Shown piece by piece: positions 44,488-54,250 of a stretch of DNA of 64,000 nt. The translations under genes were made by a program, and so were the position numbers. The notes under the pieces are model-generated. The model worked only from the letters and a program-made list of their open reading frames with translations, made no database searches and was not told the DNA's origin. This DNA comes from Bacillota bacterium (GTDB taxonomy: Bacteria > Bacillota_I > Bacilli_A > Izemoplasmatales > UBA1188). Position 1 is the first letter of the stretch. Each line of letters starts with the position of its first letter. The stretch spans positions 28,632-92,631 of the forward strand of contig JAEYPN010000031.1 in assembly GCA_023410715.1 (NCBI GenBank), read 5' to 3'.

Positions 44488-45273
44488 TTAGACCAATTCT
44501 TTTTTATTATAATTTATAAATGTAATTAAAATAGCACATAGGATAATTATTATAGATAATATAAGATATAGCGGATCAAGGCAATTATTAACAGCAATAT
44601 ATCTTACTGAAAAAAATTCAAATATAGATATATTTTTTAAAAACTCAAGTGATGAAGTTAATCCACCAACTATTTGCATTATATAAGATAAAAAGACAAT
44701 TGCTAATGCAATATTACGTGTCACTGATGTTTTATTAAAGAAACTTGAAATCATAAGTGTAATTGTAAAAAGCATCAAATCAATCATAAATGTTCCAATG
44801 CTAATTAAAGTAACAATTTTAAAGTCAAGGTCATCTATTAAAAGCAAGCCAAAAACACAAGTTAAGTACACAAGCAAATTAAAAATAAAAACATTAATGA
44901 TTCCACATATTAATTTGTTTATGACAACTTCATTTCTACTTACAGGCTTTGACAGTAATATTTCAATGGTTTTATCATTTTCTTCTTTGGTTAAAATGGT
45001 AGCTCCTAAAATTGCTGAATAAAAGCCACTAAGTAAAATCCAAAAAATAAACCCTTCAGTCTCAAGCCATCCTAAAGCAGTGGAAATATCAAAGATATCC
45101 ATATTAAAAACCTTTAATAGCTCTTCGGGAAAAACCTTAAGGATCTCGTTTATATTTAATCCTGATGTAGCAATAGAAGGATATATTGCAATTACTAAAA
45201 TATACGTTACAACTAAAATACTGCTAAAAATAATTAGTGATTTAAGATTAGTAAAAAATTCTCTTTTTAACAT
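44488..45273 (-). CDS. ABC-2 type transporter permease
   Basis: A 261-residue membrane protein with six hydrophobic segments. The cytoplasmic loop ILTKEENDKTIEILLSKPVSRNEVVINKL is the signature of ABC-2 permeases, where it contacts the ATPase. Such exporters carry drugs, peptides or polymers, or act in bacitracin-like resistance. AAGGTGG lies before the ATG. It starts 12 bases after the ATPase gene stop, so both are in one operon. Confidence 0.88.
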   Translation of the reverse strand: MLKREFFTNLKSLIIFSSILVVTYILVIAIYPSIATSGLNINEILKVFPEELLKVFNMDIFDISTALGWLETEGFIFWILLSGFYSAILGATILTKEENDKTIEILLSKPVSRNEVVINKLICGIINVFIFNLLVYLTCVFGLLLIDDLDFKIVTLISIGTFMIDLMLFTITLMISSFFNKTSVTRNIALAIVFLSYIMQIVGGLTSSLEFLKNISIFEFFSVRYIAVNNCLDPLYLILSIIIILCAILITFINYNKKELV

Positions 45274-45285
45274 TATACCACCACC

Positions 45286-46164
45286 TTAACTATAGTAATG
45301 CATGAAGATATCTTCAATGCTTGGTTCATTAATCGTCAGCTTTTTAATATTAAAATTTACCAATGCTTTTATTAAATCATTAAAGGAATTTTCATAAATA
45401 AATGATAAATTATGATTATCAGACTTGGTAATTTTACATTCTTTAAAAACTAGTTTAAGCTTATCAATCTCATTTGATTCAATACTGACATTTACATATT
45501 CCCTACTTAGCAAATTTTCTACTGTATCAGTTTTAATAATATTGCCATCTTTTATGATTGAAACATAATCACAGGTTTTTTTAACTTCAGAAAGAATATG
45601 AGTTGATAAAATAATAGTTGCGCCTCTTTCTTTTTCTTCTTTGATTAATTCAAAAAAAATATTTTGCATTAACGGGTCTAAACCACTAGTTGGTTCATCT
45701 AAAATAATTATTTTAGGATTATGCATCAATGCTAAAACTAACCCAACCTTTTTTAAATTACCAAGCGATAGTTCTTCAATTTTTTTATCTAAATCCAAAC
45801 TCAACTTTTTTGTTAAATAATTTGTTTTTTCCGCCACATTTTTATTCTCTTTATAAAAAGAAGCAAAATATTTTAAGGTTTTATCTACAGTTAATTCTGG
45901 ATATAAATTTACCTCAGAAGGCAAATACCCAATTGTCTCTAGAAGCTCTTTTTCATTTCTTTTCAATTTCTTGCCACTAATAATGATTTCCCCACTATCA
46001 ATATTAATCAAATTCATAATTGCCCTTATTGTTGTCGATTTTCCCGCACCATTAGGACCAATAAACCCATAAATTGTTTTTTCTTCTACTTCCAAAGAAA
46101 TTCCTTTTACAGCTTCAACGTTTTTATAGCTTTTAAACAATTTATTTATTTCTAATATTTTCAT
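45286..46164 (-). CDS. ABC transporter ATP-binding protein (ABC-2 exporter)
   Basis: A 292-residue ATPase. Walker A is GFIGPNGAGKSTTIRAIMNLI, the Q-loop is ETIGYLPSEVNLYPELT, the signature ELSLGNLKKVGLVLALMHN is a slightly altered LSGG(Q) form, and Walker B is IIILDEPTSGLDPLMQN with the H-loop STHILSEV. The C-terminal 75 residues are an accessory domain as in DrrA/CcmA-type exporters. It pairs with the downstream permease. AAAGGAG precedes the ATG, and a TGATATAAT extended -10 around 46235 is the likely promoter. Confidence 0.92.
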   Translation of the reverse strand: MKILEINKLFKSYKNVEAVKGISLEVEEKTIYGFIGPNGAGKSTTIRAIMNLINIDSGEIIISGKKLKRNEKELLETIGYLPSEVNLYPELTVDKTLKYFASFYKENKNVAEKTNYLTKKLSLDLDKKIEELSLGNLKKVGLVLALMHNPKIIILDEPTSGLDPLMQNIFFELIKEEKERGATIILSTHILSEVKKTCDYVSIIKDGNIIKTDTVENLLSREYVNVSIESNEIDKLKLVFKECKITKSDNHNLSFIYENSFNDLIKALVNFNIKKLTINEPSIEDIFMHYYS

Positions 46165-46300
46165 AAAAATCTCCTTTGCATAAAGTGTTAGATTTTAAAA
46201 ACTAAAAATAGAATTTCGCTATTTATTTTATTAACTTGATTATATCACATTTTTTTATTAATAAAGCTTATCTTTTAAATAATATGTTTAAATTAAAAAA

Positions 46301-46322
46301 GAATGAGTTTTTTAACTCATTC
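46301..46322 (-). terminator. Terminator after the acyltransferase gene
   Basis: Minus-strand perfect 9-bp hairpin GAATGAGTT / AACTCATTC (4-base loop) with TTTTTT after it, 8 bases beyond the stop. Confidence 0.85.
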
Positions 46323-46330
46323 CCAAGACT

Positions 46331-47254
46331 TTAGTCATAATTAATTGATTGAACTTTTTTTAGTTTATAATTAGGTAACATCACTTTAGAATGTATAGCT
46401 ATCATCGTTACTAAAGATAAAACCATAATAATTAAAAAGCTTAGATTATTGTTTTCCATTTTTATCGTTCTTAAAAAGCGTGTGACTGTCTGATATATAT
46501 AAATATATAAGCTGGCCGCTCCTAAAATATTAAAAAGCTTTATTACTTTAAATTCTGTTGATACAATTAAAATTAACAGTAAAGGAAAAAGAATAAATCC
46601 TTCAAGAAGTTCTAAAATAATCGTAGATTCATAAAAAAGTAAATAAATGCTTAAAAAAGTAGTAATTAAAATTGGTATAGCAGTCAGACTTAACTTTAAT
46701 TTTGGTATCTTAATCAAATTAATAAAATATCCTAAAGGAATATAAATGAAGGCAAAAGCTTCACTATATCTATTAGTTTCAGGTATTATTCTAAATACCA
46801 AACCAATGATAATCATAAATACTAAAATAACATATATTATCTTTTCATTTTTTATATATTTATGTATTATTAAAAGAATCGTTTCAACAATAATCCAAAT
46901 ATGAATAAACCATAAGAAATGAGAGAATCCTGACAAAAAGTCACCACTAATAATAGTATCAGCGACACTAAATAAGTAACAAATTAAAAGAGGAATTCCC
47001 ATTTTAACAAGCTTTTTTTTAATAAATGTAATAATAGACTGCTTATCATCCTGATGCTTTTCTAAAAATGACTCTAATGTCTTTCTTAAGTAAAATCCCG
47101 AAACTATAAAAAAGAAACATACAACAATATTCCCTGAGATTGGGGATTTACTTATCGTAAAAAAGAAATCATGATACCATAAAATGATTAATGCAAAAAT
47201 AAACCGATATAACTCAATTAAACTGTTTCTCTCTTTATGAACTATATGTTGCAT
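46331..47254 (-). CDS. Acyltransferase family membrane protein (Acyltransferase_3)
   Basis: A 307-residue integral membrane protein with about ten helices. It opens with RNSLIELYRFIFALIILWYH (the catalytic-type His of this family in the first helix), followed by FFFIVSGFYLRKTLESFL. Members transfer acetyl or other acyl groups to cell-surface polysaccharides, peptidoglycan or teichoic acids. It overlaps the end of the upstream YwaF-like gene by 20 bases, and its ribosome binding site (AAGGTAG) is inside it. The pair are therefore translationally coupled. The acceptor is unknown. Confidence 0.82.
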   Translation of the reverse strand: MQHIVHKERNSLIELYRFIFALIILWYHDFFFTISKSPISGNIVVCFFFIVSGFYLRKTLESFLEKHQDDKQSIITFIKKKLVKMGIPLLICYLFSVADTIISGDFLSGFSHFLWFIHIWIIVETILLIIHKYIKNEKIIYVILVFMIIIGLVFRIIPETNRYSEAFAFIYIPLGYFINLIKIPKLKLSLTAIPILITTFLSIYLLFYESTIILELLEGFILFPLLLILIVSTEFKVIKLFNILGAASLYIYIYQTVTRFLRTIKMENNNLSFLIIMVLSLVTMIAIHSKVMLPNYKLKKVQSINYD

Positions 47255-48659
47255 TGTTATTATCTACCTTTCTTCTAAAAATCGCATATAAGCCAAAGAA
47301 AATAAGTGCACAAACAACTAAGAATGCAACATAAACAAGGATCTGTACAAGATGAATCTCAAAATAATTTAGTATTACAAGTTTGATATCAAACAATATA
47401 CCAACCCAACTACCAATTAGTCTTGTCGCTGCGTCTTTGTTAAACATAAATAAATAGTTACAACTAAAATATCCATTACCTGTAAGTGAAGCTAAACCAT
47501 TTAAAATAGTACCAATAACAAATACACTTAAATAATAAATTGTAAAACCAATAAAAAAGTGTTTAATATCACTAATCTTAAGAGGTTTAAAGACGCCTAA
47601 AATTAAAGCAAGTAAGGGAATAATTAGCACGTTAGTATGTTCAGTCATATAGTGAATATTCATAGAGTATAAGAATCCAACATCTTTTGTACTATCACAT
47701 AAGATAATCGCAATTAGGGCTCCTGTAACATTAACAACTGCTGTAAAATGAAACATTTTTTCATTTTTAGTAATAAGTGTGATTAAAATAAATGCTCCAG
47801 CAATATTACATAATTGAAGAGGGTATCTCGTTGCGGTAATTACACCTTCAGTTTTAAAGAAAGAATTATACTGAAATAATAAGGATAGTGATAAAACTAA
47901 AAGTAAAATATATTTATCATCATACGACTTATTTTTGAAAATCAAGGTCAAAACAAGTACTTCCATTACAATAAATACCATATAGATAAAATGCATTGGA
48001 TCCATAAAATTAAAAGTAATGTTAGTAACATCACCTGTAATTTGTTGAATCGTATAAATTGGCATATTAGAAATAAATAAAGAAATACTTAAAATAATAA
48101 AGTTAAAAACTTCCTTCTTACAAGTAAATTTAAGTTTATCTTTGTTATTTAAAATAACATATAATGAAATTATAAGTGCTAAGCCCATAATAAGACCAAA
48201 AATTATTGATCTAAAAACAACATTTGTTGTAAATGGAAGTAACGCTACACCAAATACTGATGCTTTTTCAGTTAAAGGGCTTGTGTAATAACTAATATAC
48301 TGAAAATAAAAAATTATATTTAATAATATCGTCGGTAAAGTAATATACGTTGTTACTTTAATAAAGCTTTTCTTTTTAAAGAAAACCGCAATAGGTAAAA
48401 CTATAATGCTCATCGCATAGAACCCACGCAAGATTGCATGAAGTGGATTATGTGTTTCTTTAAGTAATTCAAAATTATCAATAAAACGATAAGCAAATCC
48501 ATCTGGTAAAAAGACATTAATAAACGCAATAAATACGAATATAAGAACAAGTAACTTAATATAATTATTATTTTTTTCCTTGTTTTTAAACCATTCTTTT
48601 TTATAATATAGAGTTGCGCATAGAATAACTAAAATCAAAGTAAAAATTACGTAAAACAT
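47235..48659 (-). CDS. YwaF/TMEM164-like integral membrane protein
   Basis: A 474-residue protein with around 13 hydrophobic segments. The second half (about 220-470) carries the pattern TRYPLQLCNIAGAF, then IHYMTEHTNVLIIPLLAL, resembling YwaF-like proteins (TIGR02206/TMEM164 group). That fold includes a conserved Cys, and TMEM164 is an acyltransferase of ether lipids. The N-terminal 200 residues add a further membrane half that I do not recognise. A GGGGCAA site precedes the ATG. Given its coupling to an acyltransferase, a lipid or surface-polymer acyl role is a reasonable guess. Confidence 0.6.
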   Translation of the reverse strand: MFYVIFTLILVILCATLYYKKEWFKNKEKNNNYIKLLVLIFVFIAFINVFLPDGFAYRFIDNFELLKETHNPLHAILRGFYAMSIIVLPIAVFFKKKSFIKVTTYITLPTILLNIIFYFQYISYYTSPLTEKASVFGVALLPFTTNVVFRSIIFGLIMGLALIISLYVILNNKDKLKFTCKKEVFNFIILSISLFISNMPIYTIQQITGDVTNITFNFMDPMHFIYMVFIVMEVLVLTLIFKNKSYDDKYILLLVLSLSLLFQYNSFFKTEGVITATRYPLQLCNIAGAFILITLITKNEKMFHFTAVVNVTGALIAIILCDSTKDVGFLYSMNIHYMTEHTNVLIIPLLALILGVFKPLKISDIKHFFIGFTIYYLSVFVIGTILNGLASLTGNGYFSCNYLFMFNKDAATRLIGSWVGILFDIKLVILNYFEIHLVQILVYVAFLVVCALIFFGLYAIFRRKVDNNNATYSS

Positions 48660-48874
48660 ATCTATTGCCCCTTTTTTTAGTTTAAATAAATCAGCCTAAG
48701 AAATCTGTCGTTTTTTTGATAATAAAACATATAAAAATAATTAATTTGTCAAACTACTACTATTTAAGCATTTATTAGACTAAAAGTCAATATTTAAAAG
48801 GGTGATAGGGTTTTTTTACCAAATAATTATTTCAATTTTCATCAATAATCTTTAAACATATTTTATATAAAAAA

Positions 48875-48898
48875 ATCGATACCAAATTTGATATCGAT
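48875..48898 (-). terminator. Terminator of the flavodiiron protein gene
   Basis: Minus-strand near-perfect palindromic hairpin with ATCGATA arms followed by T7, 18 bases after the stop. Confidence 0.8.
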
Positions 48899-48916
48899 AA
48901 TCTATTTGATCATTGT

Positions 48917-50074
48917 TTAATTATGAATAAGTTCATTTGCTAAGGCTTCTAGTTCTAAGTAATTTTTTTCTTTTAATGCGGACATAATTTTAACCTCATT
49001 TACAGCATATGTTAAATTTTTAGATGACTCAAGCATTAATTTCATCACTTTAATAGCATTGGGTGACCATGAACCATTTTCAATAAAACCAACAACTTTA
49101 TTTTTAAATGCTCTTTGCGTCAAGTGGTTGATAAATTCTTTCACAGGAGGAAATACATCACCATTATAGGTTGGAGAAGCAATGACAAGTTTTGAGTAAC
49201 TGAAGGCAATAGCTACGGCCTCTGACATATCACAACGACCTAAATCCTTTATAACAACATTGGTATAACCTTTTTCTTTTAACTTATTTGCAAGTGCTTG
49301 AGCTGCTTCTTTAGTGTTCCCATAAATTGATGTATAAGCAATAAATATTCCATCTATTTCTGATTCATATGATGACCAAATATTATATAGATTTACATAG
49401 TGACAAATATTTTCTTTTAATACTTGACCATGCAGAGAACAAATTATTTTTATGTCAAGATTACATAACTTTTTAAAAAGTGCTTGAACTGAAATACCAT
49501 ATTTACCAACAATTCCAAAATAATATCTTCTGGCTTCAGAGTCCCATTCTTGATCGACATCTAATGCTCCAAATGTACCAAAAGCATCAGCGGAAAAAAG
49601 TATTTTTTCATTTTCTTCATATGACATTATAACTTCAGGCCAGTGAACCATTGGAGCTGTATAAAATCTTAAAGTATGTTTACCTAAACATAATGCGTCA
49701 TTGTCACTTACAACAATTCTTCTATCTAAAAAATCAGAACCAAAAAAGTTTGACATCATGTTAAAGGCCTTAAGTGATGATACAATTATTGCCTCACTAT
49801 ACTTATTCATGAATACCATGATATTAGCTGAATGGTCAGGTTCCATATGATGAACAACTAAATAGTCTGGTTTTCTACCATTTAAAGCATTTTCTAAGTT
49901 ATTTAACCATTCATGAGTAAAATTATGATCAACTGTATCTAGTACCGCAATTTTATCATCTATAATAACATATGAATTATACGAAATTCCATTAGGTACT
50001 GGGTATTGTCCTTCAAAAAGATCAATTTGATGATCATTTACACCAATATATAAAATGTCATTAGTAACTTTCAT
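48917..50074 (-). CDS. Flavodiiron protein (FprA family A-type flavoprotein)
   Basis: A 385-residue cytoplasmic enzyme that reduces oxygen to water and/or NO to N2O, protecting anaerobes. The N-terminal metallo-beta-lactamase-like domain carries the diiron ligands: VVHHMEPDHSANIM (HxExDH), APMVHWPEVIMSY, SADAFGTFG and CSLHGQVLKENI. The C-terminal flavodoxin domain (about 245-385) starts IDGIFIAYTSIYGNTKEAAQ for FMN binding. There is no additional rubredoxin domain. AGGAG precedes the ATG. It stands as a single gene with its own terminator. Confidence 0.95.
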   Translation of the reverse strand: MKVTNDILYIGVNDHQIDLFEGQYPVPNGISYNSYVIIDDKIAVLDTVDHNFTHEWLNNLENALNGRKPDYLVVHHMEPDHSANIMVFMNKYSEAIIVSSLKAFNMMSNFFGSDFLDRRIVVSDNDALCLGKHTLRFYTAPMVHWPEVIMSYEENEKILFSADAFGTFGALDVDQEWDSEARRYYFGIVGKYGISVQALFKKLCNLDIKIICSLHGQVLKENICHYVNLYNIWSSYESEIDGIFIAYTSIYGNTKEAAQALANKLKEKGYTNVVIKDLGRCDMSEAVAIAFSYSKLVIASPTYNGDVFPPVKEFINHLTQRAFKNKVVGFIENGSWSPNAIKVMKLMLESSKNLTYAVNEVKIMSALKEKNYLELEALANELIHN

Positions 50075-50266
50075 TTTCTTTCTCCTATTTATCTATAAAT
50101 CTTATTTTATCTAAAAATTTGACAAAAGAATTATATATCTTTAACCACTATTTTACAACTATTTATACCCATAAATTTCGCTTTTTTATAATTTCCTTTA
50201 TGAATTGAAAGATAAATAATTTTGTTATAAAGGATTTTATAAATTAACTAAGGGCGTAATTACTTT

Positions 50267-50671
50267 TTATTCAAAACAATATATTTTTGAACCATCAATT
50301 GTAGTGATCACTAAGGTTCTCCCACCCCATGGCTCCTTTTTAATTTCTGTTACCTTATCCCAACCATTTTTTATAATATATGAACGCATTTCATCAATTC
50401 CTTCAACGCACATAAAAGAAATCATATTACTTGATGGTTTCCCATAAAACAAATGAATACCAGTAAAAGGTGATATATTAGATAACTGATCATTTTTAGG
50501 AATACTATATACACAGCCATATAGGCCTTGACCTTTTTTGTTTCTTTCATCTATTTCACTAAACCAACCCATTACATTTTCAAACCATTTAGTAGTTTTT
50601 TCCATATCGTAAGTAAAATATACTGGTGCATTTTCTTTTACAAAATACTTTCTTGAAGTTAATTTATCCAT
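50267..50671 (-). CDS. VOC family (glyoxalase/dioxygenase-like) protein
   Basis: A 134-residue protein with the two babbab repeats of the vicinal oxygen chelate fold: APVYFTYDMEKTTKWFENVMGW, then GIHLFYGKPSSNMISFMCVE and a C-terminal RTLVITTIDGSKIYCFE. Members range from glyoxalases to drug-binding resistance proteins. Metal ligands are not obvious, so the activity is open. AGGGGGA precedes the ATG. It is a lone gene. Confidence 0.75.
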   Translation of the reverse strand: MDKLTSRKYFVKENAPVYFTYDMEKTTKWFENVMGWFSEIDERNKKGQGLYGCVYSIPKNDQLSNISPFTGIHLFYGKPSSNMISFMCVEGIDEMRSYIIKNGWDKVTEIKKEPWGGRTLVITTIDGSKIYCFE

Positions 50672-50803
50672 AATAATATCCCCCTAAAACTTATATACAT
50701 TTATTCTAACACAAAATGTGGAATATATATAATTCATATAACTAATTTTTGTTATTTTTATTCATTATTTTTAATTATTAAAATTTAAAAATAAAACAAG
50801 AAG

Positions 50804-51475
50804 TTAGATTCTCGTTTCCTTTTTTGTTTCATTAATCCATTCATAAACTTTCATAAATCGCTCGTGAACCTTTGCATGGTGACCATACTGATCAAATATG
50901 ACTTTAAATTTTTTGTTTTTTTGAATAATATTTTTAATAACAATATAGCTGTTTTCAAAAGCATTTTCTAAAATATTACCATGATTAATTCCTTCTATAA
51001 TGCCATTTAGCATAAATACTTGGGTACTAGAATTAAGTGGTTGATTATTCTCGGTAAATTCTTTAAAACCAGGATACCAACAAGATCCACAAACACTAAA
51101 CACCACATCAAACAGATCAATTTTATATAAGGAATATAACGCCGCAAGTCCACCTAGGGAATATCCTCCATAAATTAAGCGGTTAACTTTAAATTTAGCT
51201 TTTATATAAGGAACAAGCTCATTTTCTAACCATCTATTATATTCATCACATAATCCGCCAAAATCTTTTCCATTTTCTTTTAAACTAGGACTAGCCCATG
51301 GCGTATAGCTATCAAGACGTTCATTAACTATTACACCGATGGTTATCAAATTATCATTAGCTAAATTAAACTTATCATAATAGTCTCCATCGTTTAAGAT
51401 TAAAACATCATAATTTTTTAAAGAATCAAAATTTTTAGGTAAATGCTCTATTAATTTATTGTTTGATGAAATCAT
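50804..51475 (-). CDS. Siderophore esterase-like alpha/beta hydrolase (Fes/IroE type)
   Basis: A 223-residue cytoplasmic hydrolase. The nucleophile elbow is IYGGYSLGGLAALYSLY, preceded by LILNDGDYYDKFN and followed by the catalytic His in DQYGHHAKVHERF. The arrangement resembles enterochelin-esterase/IroE-type enzymes that cut tri-ester siderophores to release iron. The ATG at 51475, with AGGAG upstream, overlaps the binding-protein gene by 20 bases, so the enzyme is made together with the importer. That context is the main support for the siderophore role. Confidence 0.75.
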   Translation of the reverse strand: MISSNNKLIEHLPKNFDSLKNYDVLILNDGDYYDKFNLANDNLITIGVIVNERLDSYTPWASPSLKENGKDFGGLCDEYNRWLENELVPYIKAKFKVNRLIYGGYSLGGLAALYSLYKIDLFDVVFSVCGSCWYPGFKEFTENNQPLNSSTQVFMLNGIIEGINHGNILENAFENSYIVIKNIIQKNKKFKVIFDQYGHHAKVHERFMKVYEWINETKKETRI

Positions 51476-52403
51476 ATATAACTCCTAAAGTATTAATGGC
51501 TTCTACACCATAATCCATAAGACTCACATAAGTTAATACTAATACTTTATTATTTTTAATAGCTGATACTTCACTTATTGCTTCTAGACTAAATAGTTTT
51601 TCATACGCTGTTAAGTCATTAGATTCATTTCTACTTGCTTTAACATAAATAATGAATTCAGGATTTAATTCAATAAGATTTTCTAAACTAAAATTTGAAC
51701 CGCTTGTGGATGCATTAGTATAACCTACTAGGTTTAGTAAAGCTTCTTGGAAGGATGATTTATATGCTCCATAACTATTCCCACTAAAATTAGCCATTAA
51801 AATAGCTTTCTTTAATCCGTTTGTGTTACCTAAACCTTCTTTTACACTATTAACCTTAGCTTCTAATGATTTCTTATACTCTATAGCTTTATCACTAACA
51901 TTAAATATTTTGCCAATATTTAAAATGTCTTCGAATAAGTTTTCAAATGATTGATTAATATTTGCACTAGTTTTTTGAAAATATACATCAACACCTAAAT
52001 CGTTCCATGCTTTAACTTCATCACCTTTACCAGTACGACCTATAATAATATCAGGATTTGTTCCTAAAATTATTTCATTTGAAATTGTTTTTTTATCACC
52101 TAACTTAGTTATTTTTGCAATTTCATCTTTATAAATACTTGTAACTTCGTCATCTGGATCATACATACCAACAATTTTATCTGCTAAGCCTAAAGCAATT
52201 AAAATTTCTGCACTTGATACATTATTACATACTACACGGTTTGGAATTGAGTTATATGTTACAGTTATCTCTTTAGTTCCATCATAAATATTTAATATAA
52301 CCTCATTTTCTTCTTTTTTTGTACTTTTTGTTTTTTTATTACCACACGCAACTAAAAGCCCTAGTAATAAAACTAATGTAAATAAACTTAAAATTCTTTT
52401 CAT
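51456..52403 (-). CDS. Iron-siderophore/cobalamin ABC transporter, binding lipoprotein
   Basis: A 315-residue lipoprotein of the class III periplasmic-binding fold (FecB/BtuF). The signal is MKRILSLFTLVLLLGLLVAC with Cys20 lipidated, followed by a Lys/Glu-rich linker. The domain shows NRVVCNNVSSAEILIALGLADKIVG-like sequence (here split by a stretch below) and the conserved NPDIIIGRTGKG and ELNPEFIIYVKAS. GAGGAG supports the ATG at 52403; a longer frame to 52451 would overlap the ATPase and lose the signal peptide. It delivers an iron-siderophore or related ligand to the permease. Confidence 0.88.
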   Translation of the reverse strand: MKRILSLFTLVLLLGLLVACGNKKTKSTKKEENEVILNIYDGTKEITVTYNSIPNRVVCNNVSSAEILIALGLADKIVGMYDPDDEVTSIYKDEIAKITKLGDKKTISNEIILGTNPDIIIGRTGKGDEVKAWNDLGVDVYFQKTSANINQSFENLFEDILNIGKIFNVSDKAIEYKKSLEAKVNSVKEGLGNTNGLKKAILMANFSGNSYGAYKSSFQEALLNLVGYTNASTSGSNFSLENLIELNPEFIIYVKASRNESNDLTAYEKLFSLEAISEVSAIKNNKVLVLTYVSLMDYGVEAINTLGVIYDFIKQ

Positions 52404-52416
52404 TTTTATTCTCCTC

Positions 52417-53169
52417 TTATTCATATTTGATAATGATGGAATTACCATCATTTATTATTTTACAATCAATATTATAAATGTCCTTGATTGATTCCTTAGT
52501 TATACAGTCTTCAGGAATACCTTGATATTTTATTTCTCCTTCTTTCATTAGGTACACGTAATCAGAAAACTTAGATGCTAGTTGAATATCATGTAGTACA
52601 GCAAGAACATTAATATTTAGCTTTTTTACCATCTTTAGGATTTCAATTTGATACTTAATATCCAAATGATTTAATGGTTCGTCAAGGAGTAATAAGCTTG
52701 GCTTTTGAGCAATAGCACGAGCTAAAATAACTCTTTGTTTTTCACCACCTGATAAAGTTAAATAGCTTTGGTCTTTTTTATCTTCCATTCCTACAGCTTT
52801 TAAAGCTTCTAAAACAATATTGTAATCTTCTTTTGTCTCTTTCTCTAATAAGCCTAAATGAGGTGTTCTACCAAGTAAAACAACATCAAGAACTTTGGAA
52901 TCAAAGTTTAAATTATTAAACTGTGATACTACTGCCATCTCTTTGGCACTTTCCTTATATTTAATTAAATTTAGATTCTTATTATTTAATAAAATAACAC
53001 CATCTGATGGTTTATTAATTCTATAAATTGTTTTTAATAATGTAGTTTTTCCACAACCGTTGGGGCCTAAAATAGTATGAAATTTATTTTCATCTACTTT
53101 TAAGTTAATTCCTTTTAAAATCTTTAAATTATTAATATCATATTTAATATTTCTTGTTTCAACAATCAT
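52417..53169 (-). CDS. Iron-siderophore ABC transporter, ATP-binding protein
   Basis: A 250-residue FecE/BtuD-type ATPase. Walker A is ILGPNGCGKTTLLKTIYRI, the signature TLSGGEKQRVILARAIAQ, and Walker B LLLLDEPLNHLDIKYQIE with H-loop VLAVLHDIQLA. It powers the FecCD-type permease. Its start codon shares one base with the permease stop (TAATG). The Walker A/signature set is intact, so the transporter should be active. Confidence 0.93.
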   Translation of the reverse strand: MIVETRNIKYDINNLKILKGINLKVDENKFHTILGPNGCGKTTLLKTIYRINKPSDGVILLNNKNLNLIKYKESAKEMAVVSQFNNLNFDSKVLDVVLLGRTPHLGLLEKETKEDYNIVLEALKAVGMEDKKDQSYLTLSGGEKQRVILARAIAQKPSLLLLDEPLNHLDIKYQIEILKMVKKLNINVLAVLHDIQLASKFSDYVYLMKEGEIKYQGIPEDCITKESIKDIYNIDCKIINDGNSIIIKYE

Positions 53170-54209
53170 TAATTTTTACCGTACCCTTTCTTGGAAACTA
53201 TATATACAAAAAATGGTGCACCAACTAAGGCTGTAAAAATACCAATTGGTAGTTCACTGTTTTTTAAAATGATTCTAGCTAAGACATCTGCCCATATTAA
53301 GAATAAAGCCCCTAATATTACAACTACTGGCAATAATCTTTTATGATTAGTTCCAACAATAGCGCGACTTATATGAGGAATAATTAAACCTACGAAACCT
53401 ATTATTCCACAACTAGATACTAATACTCCCGTTAATACAGCAATAATAATCATATATAACATACGATACTTGCTCAAATTAACACCTAAAGTAATCGCTG
53501 TTTCATCTCCTAAGGTCATGGTATTCATTACCCTGTACTGAGTCATAAAGAAAGATGTTGCAATACCAACAACAATTAGTGGTAATAAAATATTATTCCA
53601 CGATGCATTAGTTAAAGCTCCCATTGTCCAAAACTTAATTGTCATAATTGAATCACTATTAGCCCATACTGAGATAATAAAATTGGCAAGAGCACTAAAT
53701 AAAGCATTAACAACTGTTCCTGATAAAATTAAGCGTGTAGTTGTCATTTTACCATTTTTACTAGCAATTAATAATACTAAGAAAGTCGCAATTAAGGCTC
53801 CTAAGAAAGCTGCAAAGTTAACTGCAAAGCCTAAACCACAAGCAATAATTAAAGTTGCTCCAAATGTCGCACCACTAGAAACGCCTAAAATGTATGGTTC
53901 GGAAATTGGATTGTTTACAGTAGCTTGCATTACAGCACCACAAATGGCTAATCCAGCTCCAACTATTAAGCCTAAAATAACACGTGGTACTCGTAAATTC
54001 CAAATTACTGCAATAATAGATTTAGAAATATCATCATAAAGTGTTTGATTAGATAAAATTTTACCTATTACGACTTTATAAGTGTCAATTAAACTAATCT
54101 TTAGTGGTCCTAAAGAAATAGCAATTAAAACTGAAAATAATAAAGCAAGTAATAATGTTACTATTATAAATGAATAGTAGTAGCTCTTTAATTTGTTTTC
54201 TTTTGTCAT
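53169..54209 (-). CDS. Iron-siderophore ABC transporter, FecCD-type permease
   Basis: A 346-residue membrane protein with about ten helices. Family blocks are WNLRVPRVILGLIVGAGLAI, GAVMQATVNNPISEPYILGV, the coupling segment TAITLGVNLSKYR and GIIGFVGLIIPHISRAIVG with the C-terminal GIFTALVGAPFFVYI. One permease gene is present, so the channel is probably a homodimer. AAGGAG supports the ATG at 54209 (MTKENKLKSYYY) over 54233. It is the first gene of the four-gene uptake operon. Confidence 0.93.
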   Translation of the reverse strand: MTKENKLKSYYYSFIIVTLLLALLFSVLIAISLGPLKISLIDTYKVVIGKILSNQTLYDDISKSIIAVIWNLRVPRVILGLIVGAGLAICGAVMQATVNNPISEPYILGVSSGATFGATLIIACGLGFAVNFAAFLGALIATFLVLLIASKNGKMTTTRLILSGTVVNALFSALANFIISVWANSDSIMTIKFWTMGALTNASWNNILLPLIVVGIATSFFMTQYRVMNTMTLGDETAITLGVNLSKYRMLYMIIIAVLTGVLVSSCGIIGFVGLIIPHISRAIVGTNHKRLLPVVVILGALFLIWADVLARIILKNSELPIGIFTALVGAPFFVYIVSKKGYGKN

Positions 54210-54250
54210 CTTGCTTTTCTCCTTGTTAGCCATTGCTTACTTATGGGTAC

